Source: DATAUD01 sp035511075
GTDB lineage: Bacteria > Verrucomicrobiota > Verrucomicrobiia > Limisphaerales > Palsa-1400
Length of the DNA: 64,000 nt
Direction: 5' to 3'
Assembly (NCBI GenBank): GCA_035511075.1
Contig: DATKFW010000149.1
Span: 57,826 to 121,825 of the forward strand
This document shows positions 53,125 through 62,674 of this stretch, in pieces. The translations under genes and the position numbers were made by a program. The first letter of the stretch is position 1. Every line of letters begins with the position of its first letter. A model generated the notes under the pieces. It ran no database searches, was not told where the DNA came from, and saw only the letters and a list, made by a program, of their open reading frames with translations.

Positions 53125-54659
53125 TACGGCGCCAGCTTCGCCTCAAAAGGATTGAGGGCCCCGGCATAACGCTTCCAGCGACCAACCGCGCGATTATACA
53201 CCGGTTGGGTCACGTCATGATACGTTGGGGCGTATAAAACCTTTTGCCGGGCGGTTTCGTGATAACGCGCCTGGTTGGGATGCCAGGAAAGGCCGAGGAA
53301 TTCCGTCGCCTTGCGGCCTTCCGCCTCCATGTTGACCACGACGTCCTCGTACCGCGTCTCAATCCAGTCAAAGCCGCCCAACTCGCGCATCCGCAGCCAG
53401 ACGTCCATGAGGTCGACGTAATGTTTGACGGTCCGTTCAATGCTCAGAAAGTTCACGTTGGTGGCATTGAGCATGATGTTCAGGAAAAAGCAACTGATGA
53501 TCACATCGCGCGGATCGCGCAAAGCAATGATCACCTTCAATTCGGGAAAAACGCGCAGCCAGATGTTGAGCGACATCGTAGGCGATGGATTTTTGTCAAG
53601 CAACACCCGCGCCGCAGGTTCGCCCGGCACTTCGCGCAGCAAGCTTTTCACATAACGCCGGCGCACCTCCGTTTGCCGCGCGGCTGGCAGGATGTCCAAG
53701 GCCCGCCAGGGCGCCTGGCTTGGTGTTGCCGACAGATTCAAGTGGCCGACGATTTCCTGTTCGAAAGCCACCGGTTCGTCAAACGCCAGGACCTCCGGGT
53801 TGGCGTCCAGAATCTGTTCCAACAAAGTCGTGCCGCTGCGCGGGTGGCCGCCCAAAAAAGCCGTCTGATAACGCTCTTTCGGCGCGGGCGCCTCCCGCCG
53901 CCAGCGCCGGATCATTTCCGGCGTCAAACCCGCGAGCAACTCCCGTCGAATACCGTCGGCTTGGTCGTAGCGAAGCTCCAACAACGCCGTATCCGTGATG
54001 GTGCGCACCTGCGCCTTGGCTTCTAGCAGCCACTTCAGGGCTTCGGCGTAATTTCCCAGTTGATCCAACACAACGCCAAGCAGATGGCGGCTGGCGTATT
54101 TGACATAAGGATACTGGGGACCGTCCTTGATCAAATCGCGCAAGGCCGTTTCGGCCTCCGCATCCTTTTTTAGCCGGTGCAGGAGGAAGGCATGGAAATA
54201 GCGGGCCTGATCGTCTCGTGGATGCCGGGCCAGGCACGCTTCGACTTGTTCCCACGCCTCGGCCAGCCGGCGCTCCTTCTCAAACCACACTGCCAGACTC
54301 ATGCGGGCGTCCACCGAATCCGGACTGGCCGCCACGGCGCGTGCGAAACAACGGCGAGCGTCCTCCAGTTGCCGCAGCCCCTGGTATTGCTGGCCAATCA
54401 TGGAAAGCAGCGAGGAATCATTGGGCGCCAAATCGAGCGCGCGGCGATAAGCGCGGTTGGCCTGGGCAAAATCCAGTTCGCCGGAGGCCGCGTTGCCCAA
54501 CTCAAACCAGAGCAACGGCACCGAAGGAAATCGATTCACTAAGGCGCGGTAGGCCACGAGCGCGGCGCCGTAGCGGCCGGCGAGCAATTGTTCCTGGGCT
54601 CTTTGCCAGCGTGCGACCTCGTGTTGAGGAATGCGCAATTGGGCGGAGTTGCCATGCAT
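53097..54659 (-). CDS. TPR-sulfotransferase
   Basis: 520 residues, cytoplasmic. TPR repeats cover about 15-225. A PAPS-dependent sulfotransferase domain follows: the 5'-phosphosulfate loop is in PRSGTTLLEQIL, and the 3'-phosphate site is in ALRDPRDVIIS. The acceptor is unknown; TPR-linked members may act on proteins or polysaccharides. It follows the AraC-type gene by 18 bases on the same strand. Confidence 0.87.
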   Translation of the reverse strand: MHGNSAQLRIPQHEVARWQRAQEQLLAGRYGAALVAYRALVNRFPSVPLLWFELGNAASGELDFAQANRAYRRALDLAPNDSSLLSMIGQQYQGLRQLEDARRCFARAVAASPDSVDARMSLAVWFEKERRLAEAWEQVEACLARHPRDDQARYFHAFLLHRLKKDAEAETALRDLIKDGPQYPYVKYASRHLLGVVLDQLGNYAEALKWLLEAKAQVRTITDTALLELRYDQADGIRRELLAGLTPEMIRRWRREAPAPKERYQTAFLGGHPRSGTTLLEQILDANPEVLAFDEPVAFEQEIVGHLNLSATPSQAPWRALDILPAARQTEVRRRYVKSLLREVPGEPAARVLLDKNPSPTMSLNIWLRVFPELKVIIALRDPRDVIISCFFLNIMLNATNVNFLSIERTVKHYVDLMDVWLRMRELGGFDWIETRYEDVVVNMEAEGRKATEFLGLSWHPNQARYHETARQKVLYAPTYHDVTQPVYNRAVGRWKRYAGALNPFEAKLAPYCRAFGYEV

Positions 54660-54677
54660 ATCCCTGACGTTTATGAA

Positions 54678-55073
54678 TCAAACTCCGCGGTTTTGCGAAA
54701 CAAGAATTTGCCTGGGCGACTTGGACGTCCGCGCCTTCCGGCGGAATTGGGTCGGCGACCGCCCCTCGGCGGCTCGAAAGGCGCGTCTGAAACGACGGTG
54801 GCTGGGGAAGCCGCAATTTCCGGCGATGAAGCCAATGGAAAATTCGGTTTCCATGAGCAATCGCCTGGCATCTTGAAGTTGGCGCTGAAGGATTGCCTTG
54901 CCCGGCGTCCGACCCGTGGCCGCCTTGTACCGCCGGCAGAAGTCCCGCTGTGAGGCATACCCCATTTCTTTGGCCACGTGTTCGGGGCGGATCCCGCGAC
55001 ACGCGTTTTGGTTGATGTAATCCACAGCGAGAGCGATGCAGTCCGGGGCGAAAATAATGGCGCGATGATTCAC
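54678..55073 (-). CDS. AraC-type DNA-binding protein lacking a sensor domain
   Basis: 131 residues consisting of two AraC helix-turn-helix units (EHVAKEMGYASQRDFCRRYK and SIGFIAGNCGFPSHRRFRRA) plus a basic tail. It aligns with the C-terminal part of the XylR-like protein encoded divergently 113 bases away. It has lost, or never had, an effector-binding domain, so it may be a competitor or a constitutive regulator. Confidence 0.75.
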   Translation of the reverse strand: MNHRAIIFAPDCIALAVDYINQNACRGIRPEHVAKEMGYASQRDFCRRYKAATGRTPGKAILQRQLQDARRLLMETEFSIGFIAGNCGFPSHRRFRRAFRAAEGRSPTQFRRKARTSKSPRQILVSQNRGV

Positions 55074-55186
55074 GTTAATGAGTTAGGTTGGCGGCAAAAC
55101 TAACATCAACCAACCGGTGGAATCTATAGTTTAAAGTTGAAATCACTATGCAATTTGGGTAAGTGTTGTCAGAGGATGCAAGCGTT

Positions 55187-56389
55187 GTGAAAATGGCTGC
55201 AAAACTCAAGGTCGCCGTGGTGTCGTCGCTGTGGAGCGGCTATGTTTACAGTCTGACGCGGGGTGCAACGTCCTACATTGACGCCAATATGCATGGGATG
55301 ATCCGCGACTTTCGCCTTCCCCGAGAGTCCGGCAAGTCCTCCCACGCCAACCAGGCCATCACTCAACTGCGCAACTGGGATCCGGACGGCTTGCTCTGCT
55401 TTACTGAAACGGAAATGCTCCAGGAGTTGATTCGGTCATTAGGCCGGCCCCGCCCTATCGTGGCCATGTGCGCTGTCGAACAGTCCCCGGGCGTCGCGCT
55501 GGTCACCGGCAGCTTTGCTCATCAAATCGAGGTGGCCGTGTGCCATTTGCGGCAGCAGGGATTCCGTTCACTGGCGTTCCTGGTATTGGAAAACCCGGAA
55601 TCGGACTCAACCCGCATCGACGTCTTCAATCGCATTGCGAGGCCTGCCAACCCCAAGCTGGCGACATTGGTTGAAGCGGTGGAGCATTCCCTGTTGGAGG
55701 ATCCCGATTCGCCGGTTACCCCCGTGCCTGGACGCCTGGCTGGGTGGCTCCGCCGCCTGACCAAACCGGTGGGCGTGGTTTGCACGCAAACCGGCGGCGG
55801 CGGCTATCTTATCCGCGTCTGCCATGCCCTGGGACTCCGTGTGCCTGATGACGTGGCCGTTGTGGGCACGGACGACACGGACCTATCGCTATCCAGCACG
55901 CCGACCTTGACGAGTGTGGTGCCCGCGGGGGAGACAATCGGTTTTGAAGCCATGCGAGTACTCCAGCGGATGATACTTGGTCAACCAGCCCCAAGAGAAA
56001 CGATGCGCGTCAAGGCAATGGGATTGCATGTGCGGCAATCCACCGGGTTGAAGCGGGTCGAGATTTGCGACATCGCCGCCGCGATGGAGTATATCAATCA
56101 ACACGCCTGCAAGGGCATCAGCGTCGCGCAACTCGTTCAGGAGACGCAACGTGTGTCAAGATGGACGTTCCAGAAGCATTTCCAGGCCGCCACCGGCGAG
56201 ACGGCGGGAGACGTGATCCGTCAGCGCCAGTTTCAAGAGGCGCGGCGGTTGCTCAGGACAACCCGACTTTCCATCACCAGCATTGCCGAGCAATGCGGGT
56301 TCAGCGCCAGCAATGAATTTGCAAGAGCGTTTCGCGCTGCCGAACGCAAGTCGCCTTCCGAATACCGAAAAGAATCCAGCCTGGGCTGA
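55187..56389 (+). CDS. XylR-type regulator (LacI-like sensor plus AraC DNA-binding domain)
   Basis: About 400 residues. A LacI/PBP1-like sensor (about 1-285, with PDDVAVVGTDDTDLS) is followed by AraC helix-turn-helix units (about 295-398). AGAGGA (55171-55176) favours GTG 55187; GTG 55163 and ATG 55193 are alternatives. The family usually senses a sugar and activates catabolic genes. The target may be the nearby secreted-protein genes, which is inferred. Confidence 0.85.
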   Translation: MKMAAKLKVAVVSSLWSGYVYSLTRGATSYIDANMHGMIRDFRLPRESGKSSHANQAITQLRNWDPDGLLCFTETEMLQELIRSLGRPRPIVAMCAVEQSPGVALVTGSFAHQIEVAVCHLRQQGFRSLAFLVLENPESDSTRIDVFNRIARPANPKLATLVEAVEHSLLEDPDSPVTPVPGRLAGWLRRLTKPVGVVCTQTGGGGYLIRVCHALGLRVPDDVAVVGTDDTDLSLSSTPTLTSVVPAGETIGFEAMRVLQRMILGQPAPRETMRVKAMGLHVRQSTGLKRVEICDIAAAMEYINQHACKGISVAQLVQETQRVSRWTFQKHFQAATGETAGDVIRQRQFQEARRLLRTTRLSITSIAEQCGFSASNEFARAFRAAERKSPSEYRKESSLG

Positions 56390-56434
56390 TCGGATTCCTG
56401 GACCCTCTTTCTGCGGCCCACGGTCTCAACCGGG

Positions 56435-57310
56435 TTAGTGGCCGTCGGCAGTGCCCGGGTTGCACCAAACCTGGTTCTTATCGGGCGACAACCCCAACCT
56501 GTTCCAAACATTGGTGGTTACAAACGCGACGGACCCACAAGCGGTAACGACCAAGCCGCCGAGTTTGTCGTGGCGTGTGCCTAAAGCAAAATCCGTTGCT
56601 GGATCAGGATAACTGGAGCCGTCGTTGTAGGTATCGACGCCGAGCGTCGGGCTGGTTTCGCCCGGTTCCCACATAACGTAAGCGTCTTGACGAAAGTCGC
56701 CTTGGTGCCAGGACTTGGGCACAATGCTGCCGTAACCACACACGGCGCCATTCATGACATAGGTGGAGAGCTTGTTGATGCGCACGGCGAAATCGGGCAC
56801 GTTCGTCAAATCCAGCGGGCATCGATAAACCGCCATGTTGAGAAGGTAAGGCCAGAAAAGGCCTCCCTGGTAGGCCAGAATCGGGCTGACTGTATAGGGA
56901 GCCGCCCAAATATTGGGAGCTGCGTCGCCCGCAGGCAGATATAGCCAGCCAGCCAATGGCTCGCCTGCGCTAGTCGTCCACGGCGGATTCCAGTTTGGAT
57001 AGGCCATGTAATCCTTGTTGTCGTTGGCGTACATACACATCGCAATGCCCAACTGTTTGTTATTGTTCATGCATTGAGTCTTCTGCGCCTGTCCTTTGGC
57101 CGACGCCAGCGCTGGCAAGAGTATCGCCGCCAGTATGGCAATGATGGCAATGACCACCAGCAATTCAATGAGGGTGAAGGCCGTGCGCTGCTCCCCGGAA
57201 CATTGCTCGATCCAATCCTGTTCAAAACCATCGCGTCGGCCATGCATGACCTTCCAAAAATGTTTCCGCTGCGGAATCAGTTTGCCAAAGGTTTTGATGC
57301 TGTTACTCAT
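56435..57310 (-). CDS. prepilin-type secreted protein (DUF1559-like)
   Basis: 291 residues from ATG 57310. A 44-residue leader ends in TA before FTLIELLVV, followed by the long hydrophobic helix of type IV pilin-like proteins; Ala replaces the usual Gly at the cleavage position. The remaining domain, with a conserved KTQCMNNNKQLGIAM-like helix, is typical of the many pseudopilin-like proteins of Verrucomicrobiota and Planctomycetota. Function unknown. Confidence 0.8.
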   Translation of the reverse strand: MSNSIKTFGKLIPQRKHFWKVMHGRRDGFEQDWIEQCSGEQRTAFTLIELLVVIAIIAILAAILLPALASAKGQAQKTQCMNNNKQLGIAMCMYANDNKDYMAYPNWNPPWTTSAGEPLAGWLYLPAGDAAPNIWAAPYTVSPILAYQGGLFWPYLLNMAVYRCPLDLTNVPDFAVRINKLSTYVMNGAVCGYGSIVPKSWHQGDFRQDAYVMWEPGETSPTLGVDTYNDGSSYPDPATDFALGTRHDKLGGLVVTACGSVAFVTTNVWNRLGLSPDKNQVWCNPGTADGH

Positions 57311-57391
57311 AGCGTTCTCAGCCGGCAATTTCAATGATAACCTTCCTAAAAAACGAGTTGAACGCAACCGTTGAATTTCATGTTGTAAAGG

Positions 57392-60196
57392 CTACGGCGT
57401 GCCAAACAGTCGATAAAACGTCGCAGGATTTGTCGCCAGGAACGGCATTGGCGAAACGGCGTTTGTGAGTGTCGTCCACACAGCGCCCGGTCCTATCGCA
57501 GACGAGCTTTGCAGTGTCCCGAAGGGCCACGCGATACTGTTGCCATTAGTTCCGGTGTCGAAATTGTAACGGACCACCAACGCGTTGGTTTCCTCAAGCA
57601 TGTCGCTTGTTTCGGGCGTCCCAATCGCGGCAATTTCCGACGCCGTCAAAACCGTGTTATACATGCGGAAGTCATCCATTTGACCATCATAAACAAACCA
57701 ATAAGGGTCGTGAGAACGCCCAAGTTCAATTTCCTGCGCCGCCGGCCATGACCAGGCGTTCGTGTTAGCCTGAAATTTATCGAGTGCGCCGTCAACGTAG
57801 AGGGAAACAAGGCCATTGGATGCCTGGTTGTAAGTGATCGCCACGTGATGCCAGTTGCCATCCACGACATATGTGGAGCCGATGAAGGTGTTGACGCCAC
57901 CCAGCGCCTGAAATTCGATGTCTCCGCCGACATTCGCCCCAATAATGGTTCCGTTGGTCGTGCGGCAATCAAACAGCATGGCCGCTTCGTTTCCCGGTCC
58001 GGGGAAACCGCTGAGCGGGATCGAATACAGCATCCAAAAACAGATGGTGCCGCTGGCGGAGTCGAAGTCCGAACTGGGGGGAGTGGTGATCTGACCGTCG
58101 TTGGCTGCGGAAAACTGCTCCACGCCGGTTCGTGTGACGCTATTGTTGTCCGTGCTCGACGCCAGCCACGTCGTCTTGAAGCTCAATCCGGGGTGCGGCG
58201 TTCCATCCGGCTTGGTGTCTTCAATCACACCGCCCGGCACAATTTGAAGGGCAAAGGGCGCGTTCGTGGGCAAGGTGTGCGGTGTCACGGCGGCCCAACT
58301 GCCGCCAATTCGAATTTCGTCCAAAACACCGTCCGGTCCGGCGCCCGTGCCGAGGAATCCATGTGAGACAATCCGCATCTGGTCAAAGGTCAGGAGCGAT
58401 GGTTGAGTTCCCGAGACGCTGGCAACGCTCGGCTCGCTTGAAAGCGATGTGGGGTTGACATAGAGGCGGATGGCGGTGTTGGTCGGTGTAAAGTCAAACC
58501 GGTAAACCAATAAGGAATAGGTGAAAGGCGATACGGAGGTCACCGCAACCGGCGCGGCCCGGGTGCCCCAACCCCAATTGGCCCCTTCCCAGCAAGATCC
58601 CAGAAAGAGCGTCGTGGTGCCGTCCTGCACCAGTTCGATTCCGCCCCAAGTCGTATTGGTCACTTCGGCGAGGAAGCTCAGGTACATCGTGCCGGACCCA
58701 TTGCCGCCCAATGTGGTCAGCAAGCTGCGAATATTATCATAGTCGGCGCCGCCCAAAGCAGCCAAAAGGAGAGCGCCGCCGGTGGAATCCAGTTGGCTAA
58801 GGCCGCCGATCCACGGCGTGCTTGGAGAGAACACGGCGTGATCGCCGTTATAGTTTGTTTCCTGGGTCCAGGCGCCGTTCCAACCAATGCCGCCCTCGTC
58901 CCCCGCCAGATTACCAGGTGAATAGTCAAATCCTTCGTAAGGCGGCGCCGAGGGCAAAACGGTGAGATTGACCACGCCGCTTGTGACCGATCCGTACGAA
59001 TTGTTCAATATCAACTGGTACGACCCGCCGTCGGAAGTCTGCAGGTTGGTCAGGTTGAGCTCAGCCGTCGTAACAGAGAGACTCGTCCCGTCCTTGAGCC
59101 ACTCGTAAGTGAGCGGCTGCGCGCCGCCGGCGAGCACCGAAAAACTCGCATTCAGCCCCGAATAATTTGTCACTCCGGTGGGCAGGTCCATCGTAATGAC
59201 CGGGTTTGTCAGTATGCTTACGGTGGCCACCTGGCTGGTGACGGAACCGTACGGGTTGCTGACCACCACGTCGTAATCGCCCCCGCTTGCGCCGATTCCG
59301 CCGTTGGTATAAGTCATCGCAGTCGCGCCAGACAGGTTGACGCCGTTCAACTGCCATTGGTAACTCAACGGGGGGATGCCGATGGCGCCCGCGCTTAGCG
59401 TGAAGGGCACACCCAAGTCGTTGGTGACGCCGTTGGGTGGCTGCGTGACAGCAGGGATGTCGGTGATGATGAATGCCGCCAGCGTGGAACGGTTGCCGGC
59501 GGTTTTTGGCTGGCAGTTGATATTAATCGTGTCGCTGGAAAATACGGCGCTCTGCGCGCTGATGCCAACGGTGCCGCCGAGATCGGTGCCGTCATTAACG
59601 GGGTTGGCTATGTAATAAGTCGAGTAAGTCACCAGGTTATTTGTCATTCCGTCGGTGAAGACCACCCCATCGAAGGTTGCCACATTTGCTTCGGCAGCGA
59701 TCGTTTGAATGACATACCCGTTCGGGAACTTGGCGGCCAGGCCCGAGACGGTAACAGACGGGGATTCGCCAGTGGCGTCGCCGTCATCGAGATAAGCCCA
59801 AGTGACCTCGTTGTTGCCTGGGGCAACTCGTTCCGGATTCCAGCCGGCGACCAGTTCGCCGATGCCGGATTCCCAGGTGTCCGGCGCAGTAATTTCAGCG
59901 CTTAGCGTCTCTCCGAACGATATGTTGGTGCTAAAGGAAGTGGATGGCAGCGGGTCTGTGTTTGACCAATTGCCCGGAGCAAGGCCAAAAGCCGTTGCGG
60001 TTACTGGAAAGCCAGTGGTTTGATAGCCATTGCCATAACCCACCGTCTGCGGCGTCATGCCTGAATCATAATACCACCCTTGGATGTTCAAACCGACGGT
60101 GGTTTGCGCCTGGCTTGCGCCGAGCATCAACGCGGAGGCGGGCACAGCGAGAAAAAGTTGCTTGAGAGATCGACCGCCGACGTGATTTCTTTTCAT
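57392..60196 (-). CDS. large secreted Ig-like/LamG-domain protein
   Basis: 934 residues with a signal peptide ending at ASQAQ. After an N-terminal beta domain, two Ig-like repeats (about 270-440) have the YQWQLNGVNLSGAT and YEWLKDGTSL patterns with a SGGDYDVVVSN / DGGSYQLILNN core. A concanavalin-like LamG domain (about 660-870) includes DGNWHHVAITYN and LYVDGALD. It ends in FYRLFGTP. GGAG lies 5-8 bases before the ATG. Probably a surface or exported carbohydrate-binding protein. Confidence 0.85.
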   Translation of the reverse strand: MKRNHVGGRSLKQLFLAVPASALMLGASQAQTTVGLNIQGWYYDSGMTPQTVGYGNGYQTTGFPVTATAFGLAPGNWSNTDPLPSTSFSTNISFGETLSAEITAPDTWESGIGELVAGWNPERVAPGNNEVTWAYLDDGDATGESPSVTVSGLAAKFPNGYVIQTIAAEANVATFDGVVFTDGMTNNLVTYSTYYIANPVNDGTDLGGTVGISAQSAVFSSDTININCQPKTAGNRSTLAAFIITDIPAVTQPPNGVTNDLGVPFTLSAGAIGIPPLSYQWQLNGVNLSGATAMTYTNGGIGASGGDYDVVVSNPYGSVTSQVATVSILTNPVITMDLPTGVTNYSGLNASFSVLAGGAQPLTYEWLKDGTSLSVTTAELNLTNLQTSDGGSYQLILNNSYGSVTSGVVNLTVLPSAPPYEGFDYSPGNLAGDEGGIGWNGAWTQETNYNGDHAVFSPSTPWIGGLSQLDSTGGALLLAALGGADYDNIRSLLTTLGGNGSGTMYLSFLAEVTNTTWGGIELVQDGTTTLFLGSCWEGANWGWGTRAAPVAVTSVSPFTYSLLVYRFDFTPTNTAIRLYVNPTSLSSEPSVASVSGTQPSLLTFDQMRIVSHGFLGTGAGPDGVLDEIRIGGSWAAVTPHTLPTNAPFALQIVPGGVIEDTKPDGTPHPGLSFKTTWLASSTDNNSVTRTGVEQFSAANDGQITTPPSSDFDSASGTICFWMLYSIPLSGFPGPGNEAAMLFDCRTTNGTIIGANVGGDIEFQALGGVNTFIGSTYVVDGNWHHVAITYNQASNGLVSLYVDGALDKFQANTNAWSWPAAQEIELGRSHDPYWFVYDGQMDDFRMYNTVLTASEIAAIGTPETSDMLEETNALVVRYNFDTGTNGNSIAWPFGTLQSSSAIGPGAVWTTLTNAVSPMPFLATNPATFYRLFGTP

Positions 60197-60423
60197 AGGG
60201 CTCCAAACCGAAGAGTTGCTTTGAACGTTTCCAACCGGGAGTTCATACCACTTGATGACAATGTTATCTATGGGTTACAGGCTAATTCACTATGCAGTTT
60301 GGTGATGAATGCTTTGTTCGCCATTAAGTAATCGCAGTCCGCCTCTGCCGGGTTGGTTCCAGCTTTGCCTGCGACAACGCGTGTCGCTCGACTACGGTGG
60401 CAGGGACGAGGTATCGTTTTCCA

Positions 60424-60573
60424 ATGCCGGTCTATTTGCCGCCCATCCCCCGCAGACGTTTTCTCAAGGGCTCGCTGGCGGCCGCGGAGCTGATGGAGAT
60501 CCGCCTCCCGCGCCGGCACGTCAAGGCAGTCATTGTGTTTACGCAACAATTGAAATTGCAGGCACTTGCGTAA
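60424..60573 (+). pseudogene. fragment of a Tat-exported protein N-terminus
   Basis: 49-codon frame beginning MPVYLPPIPRRRFLKGSLAA, a clear twin-Arg export signal (RRRFLKG plus Ala-rich stretch). It resembles the start of Tat-dependent metallophosphoesterases in this phylum. The hydrophobic core is cut short after AAA and unrelated sequence follows to a TAA at 60571. Likely a deleted gene's 5' end. Confidence 0.5.
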
Positions 60574-60583
60574 GACATCGAAA

Positions 60584-60607
60584 GTGAGTTCGAATCTCAC
60601 GGCGGCA
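60584..60607 (+). other. tRNA T-arm/acceptor-like remnant
   Basis: GTGAG-TTCGAAT-CTCAC is a perfect T-stem-loop, followed by GGCGGCA as an acceptor 3' strand would be. The matching TGCCGCC occurs only about 160 bases upstream (60437-60443) and no anticodon arm is found. It may be a tRNA 3' end left by integration or excision. Confidence 0.3.
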
Positions 60608-60973
60608 CGATTCATCGAAGAGCGCGTTTAAGGACTCCTTAACGTCCTGATAATTTTCCCGGAATGACAACCCGCCGTCATTGACGCTGGCCGGCAGCTT
60701 TTCGAATGCTCTCGGAGGTCGTTTTACCCGCCAACGCTGACGCCAGACGGGACTGGCCAACAACTGCACCGACCCACTTTTCAAAACGATGATTACCGGG
60801 CAACGCGGACGCTTACCGCACCGGGCTGGCTATCGTTAGCTCGCACTGGAAAACAGGGGATAGAAAACCGTCGCAAATTTGCCTACACTATCAACCCGGG
60901 CATCGTTGTTTTCGATGACGGCCGAGGTTCTTCGATTTACACTTCGGCGGCGTAGTGATTAGCTTTGCAACCA

Positions 60974-62233
60974 ATGACAGTCACAGCCACGCGCAAGCAA
61001 CTCTCACCTGCCTGGATTCTGTTCATCCTTACCGGCCTCAATCTGTTCAATTACCTCGACCGCTATGTTCTCTCGGCCGTGTTGACGCCGTTGCAAAAAG
61101 ATCTCGGCATCAATGACGGTCAGGCCGGGCGGCTTGTGACGGCGTTCATGATCGGCTATTTCGTCACATCGCCGGTCTTCGGCTGGCTCGGCGACCGTTG
61201 CTCGCGCAAATGGCTCATCGCCGCCGGCATTTTTGTGTGGAGCGTGGGCACCATCCTGACGGGGTTCGCGGCGACGTTTGCTATGATGCTTTCATTTCGC
61301 GTGCTCGTCGGCCTTGGCGAAGCGAGCTATGCGACGATCAGTCCGAGCCTGATTTCCGACAGCTATGCCCCGGCGAAACGGAACAACGCGCTGACCATTT
61401 TCTACGTCGCCATTCCGGTCGGCGCGGCACTGGGCACGATCATTGGCGGAATCGTCGCCGCGAAATGGGGCTGGCGTCACGCCTTCATTTGGGCGGGCGC
61501 GCCGGGGTTGCTTCTCGCGCTCGTGATGCTGCCGTTTGCCGAAGTCAAACGAGGTCAGGCTGAGGGCAAAACGACCGAAGCGGCAAGAATACCTTCCTTT
61601 CGCGACATCGTGAATCTCTTTCGCATCTCGGACTACGTGCTTGTGGTATTAGGTTACACAGCCTACACGTTTGCGCTGGGTGCGTTCGGGCATTGGGGGC
61701 CGACCTTCCTGCATCGTGCTCATGGCGTGGCTGTGGACAAGGCGGGCGAATTTTTCGGCGCGGTGCTCCTGGTCGCCGGTCTCGTGGGCACTTTGATCGG
61801 CGGATTCGCCGCGACCGCGTGGCAGAAGCGCAATCGCGCCGGCTACGCGTGGACGTTGGGACTCTCGGTGCTGGCCGCCGTGCCGCTCGCGTTTGGAGCG
61901 TTCCTCGCAAGCTCCGCGTTTTGGTCCATGGCGTTTCTGGCGGCGGCGATGTTCTTCCTGTTTCTGTCCACCGGACCAGTCAACACCCTCATTCTGGAAA
62001 CCGCGCCCGTGAACCTTCGCGCCAGCGCCATGGCCGTTTCGATTTTCACAATCCATCTCTTCGGTGACATGTGGTCGCCAGAGATCGTCGGTCGGCTCGC
62101 CGATTCCGTCGGCGGCAATTTGCAGAAGGCTGTACTGATTTTACCCGTGGCGTTGATCGTGGCCAGCGCGCTTTGGCTGGTGCTCGCAGTGAAAACGAAG
62201 CGTGGTCCCGCGCACAATTCTGCGCCCCCATGA
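60974..62233 (+). CDS. MFS transporter (spinster-like)
   Basis: 419-residue inner-membrane permease with 12 predicted helices. The cytoplasmic loop 2-3 motif is WLGDRCSRKWLI, and FNYLDRYVLSAVL in helix 1 is typical of the spinster/hexuronate-like MFS group. ATG 60974 is preferred over TTG 60965. Substrate unknown; the surrounding sequence is mostly fragmented genes and gives no clue. Confidence 0.87.
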   Translation: MTVTATRKQLSPAWILFILTGLNLFNYLDRYVLSAVLTPLQKDLGINDGQAGRLVTAFMIGYFVTSPVFGWLGDRCSRKWLIAAGIFVWSVGTILTGFAATFAMMLSFRVLVGLGEASYATISPSLISDSYAPAKRNNALTIFYVAIPVGAALGTIIGGIVAAKWGWRHAFIWAGAPGLLLALVMLPFAEVKRGQAEGKTTEAARIPSFRDIVNLFRISDYVLVVLGYTAYTFALGAFGHWGPTFLHRAHGVAVDKAGEFFGAVLLVAGLVGTLIGGFAATAWQKRNRAGYAWTLGLSVLAAVPLAFGAFLASSAFWSMAFLAAAMFFLFLSTGPVNTLILETAPVNLRASAMAVSIFTIHLFGDMWSPEIVGRLADSVGGNLQKAVLILPVALIVASALWLVLAVKTKRGPAHNSAPP

Positions 62234-62269
62234 TCAGGTTCGTTCGAGGCAGACATCTGTGCTTGAAGC

Positions 62270-62422
62270 TCACTGAATGACAAAAATCCAGTCCCTCCGG
62301 GCGGCGCGACTTTCCAGCGCCTTCTTCCCCACCGCTCTTGCCTTCTTCCAACGTGCCCGGGCAATCGCTGCAAATTTCGCCCGTGCTGCGGCGCTCATAT
62401 TGCGGCGGGTTTTTGGACGGGC
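62270..62422 (-). pseudogene. fragment with basic C-terminal tail (RRNMSAAARAK type)
   Basis: In frame with the preceding GH78 fragment, the last ~50 codons change to a Lys/Arg/Ala-rich sequence (TRRNMSAAARAKFAAIARAR) of the kind found at the end of basic, histone-like tails in this phylum. The junction is abrupt, so this is a third piece of the mosaic. Confidence 0.45.
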
Positions 62423-62674
62423 GTGGAGTTCGTAGTAACCAAGCCCGCGAATATAAATCCGCGCCTTTTTGACTTTGCCGTCCAGCATCAGTTCCCGGCG
62501 AAAAAAGGGCGCGGGCAGTTCGTCAGTATTTGTCGTCAGGGCGATCCACTGAGCCCGCCAGTCGTTGGTTGACAAAAAGCCCATTTCCCAGCAGGCGGTT
62601 TTGCTCCACGGCGAGGGTTCTCCGGCCTCATCCCAACTGCGGACTTTCCAGAAACACGATTCTCGCGAATCAAG
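62423..62674 (-). pseudogene. GH78 alpha-L-rhamnosidase N-terminal fragment
   Basis: About 84 codons matching the N-terminal region of GH78 enzymes: SCFWKVRSWDEAGEPSPWS, then TNDWRAQWI and PAPFFRRELMLDGKVKKA with GLGYYELH. The catalytic domain is absent. It is joined in frame to a six-hairpin glycosidase fragment on one side and a basic tail on the other. Confidence 0.65.

Larger units (their letters stand above)
60197..60973. other. 777-bp region with gene fragments only
   Basis: No intact gene. It holds a Tat-signal-like fragment (60424-60573) and a tRNA T-arm-like palindrome (60584-60607). An 8-bp inverted repeat ttacgcaa/ttgcgtaa lies around 60538-60573. The rest shows no recognisable feature. 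Confidence 0.5.
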
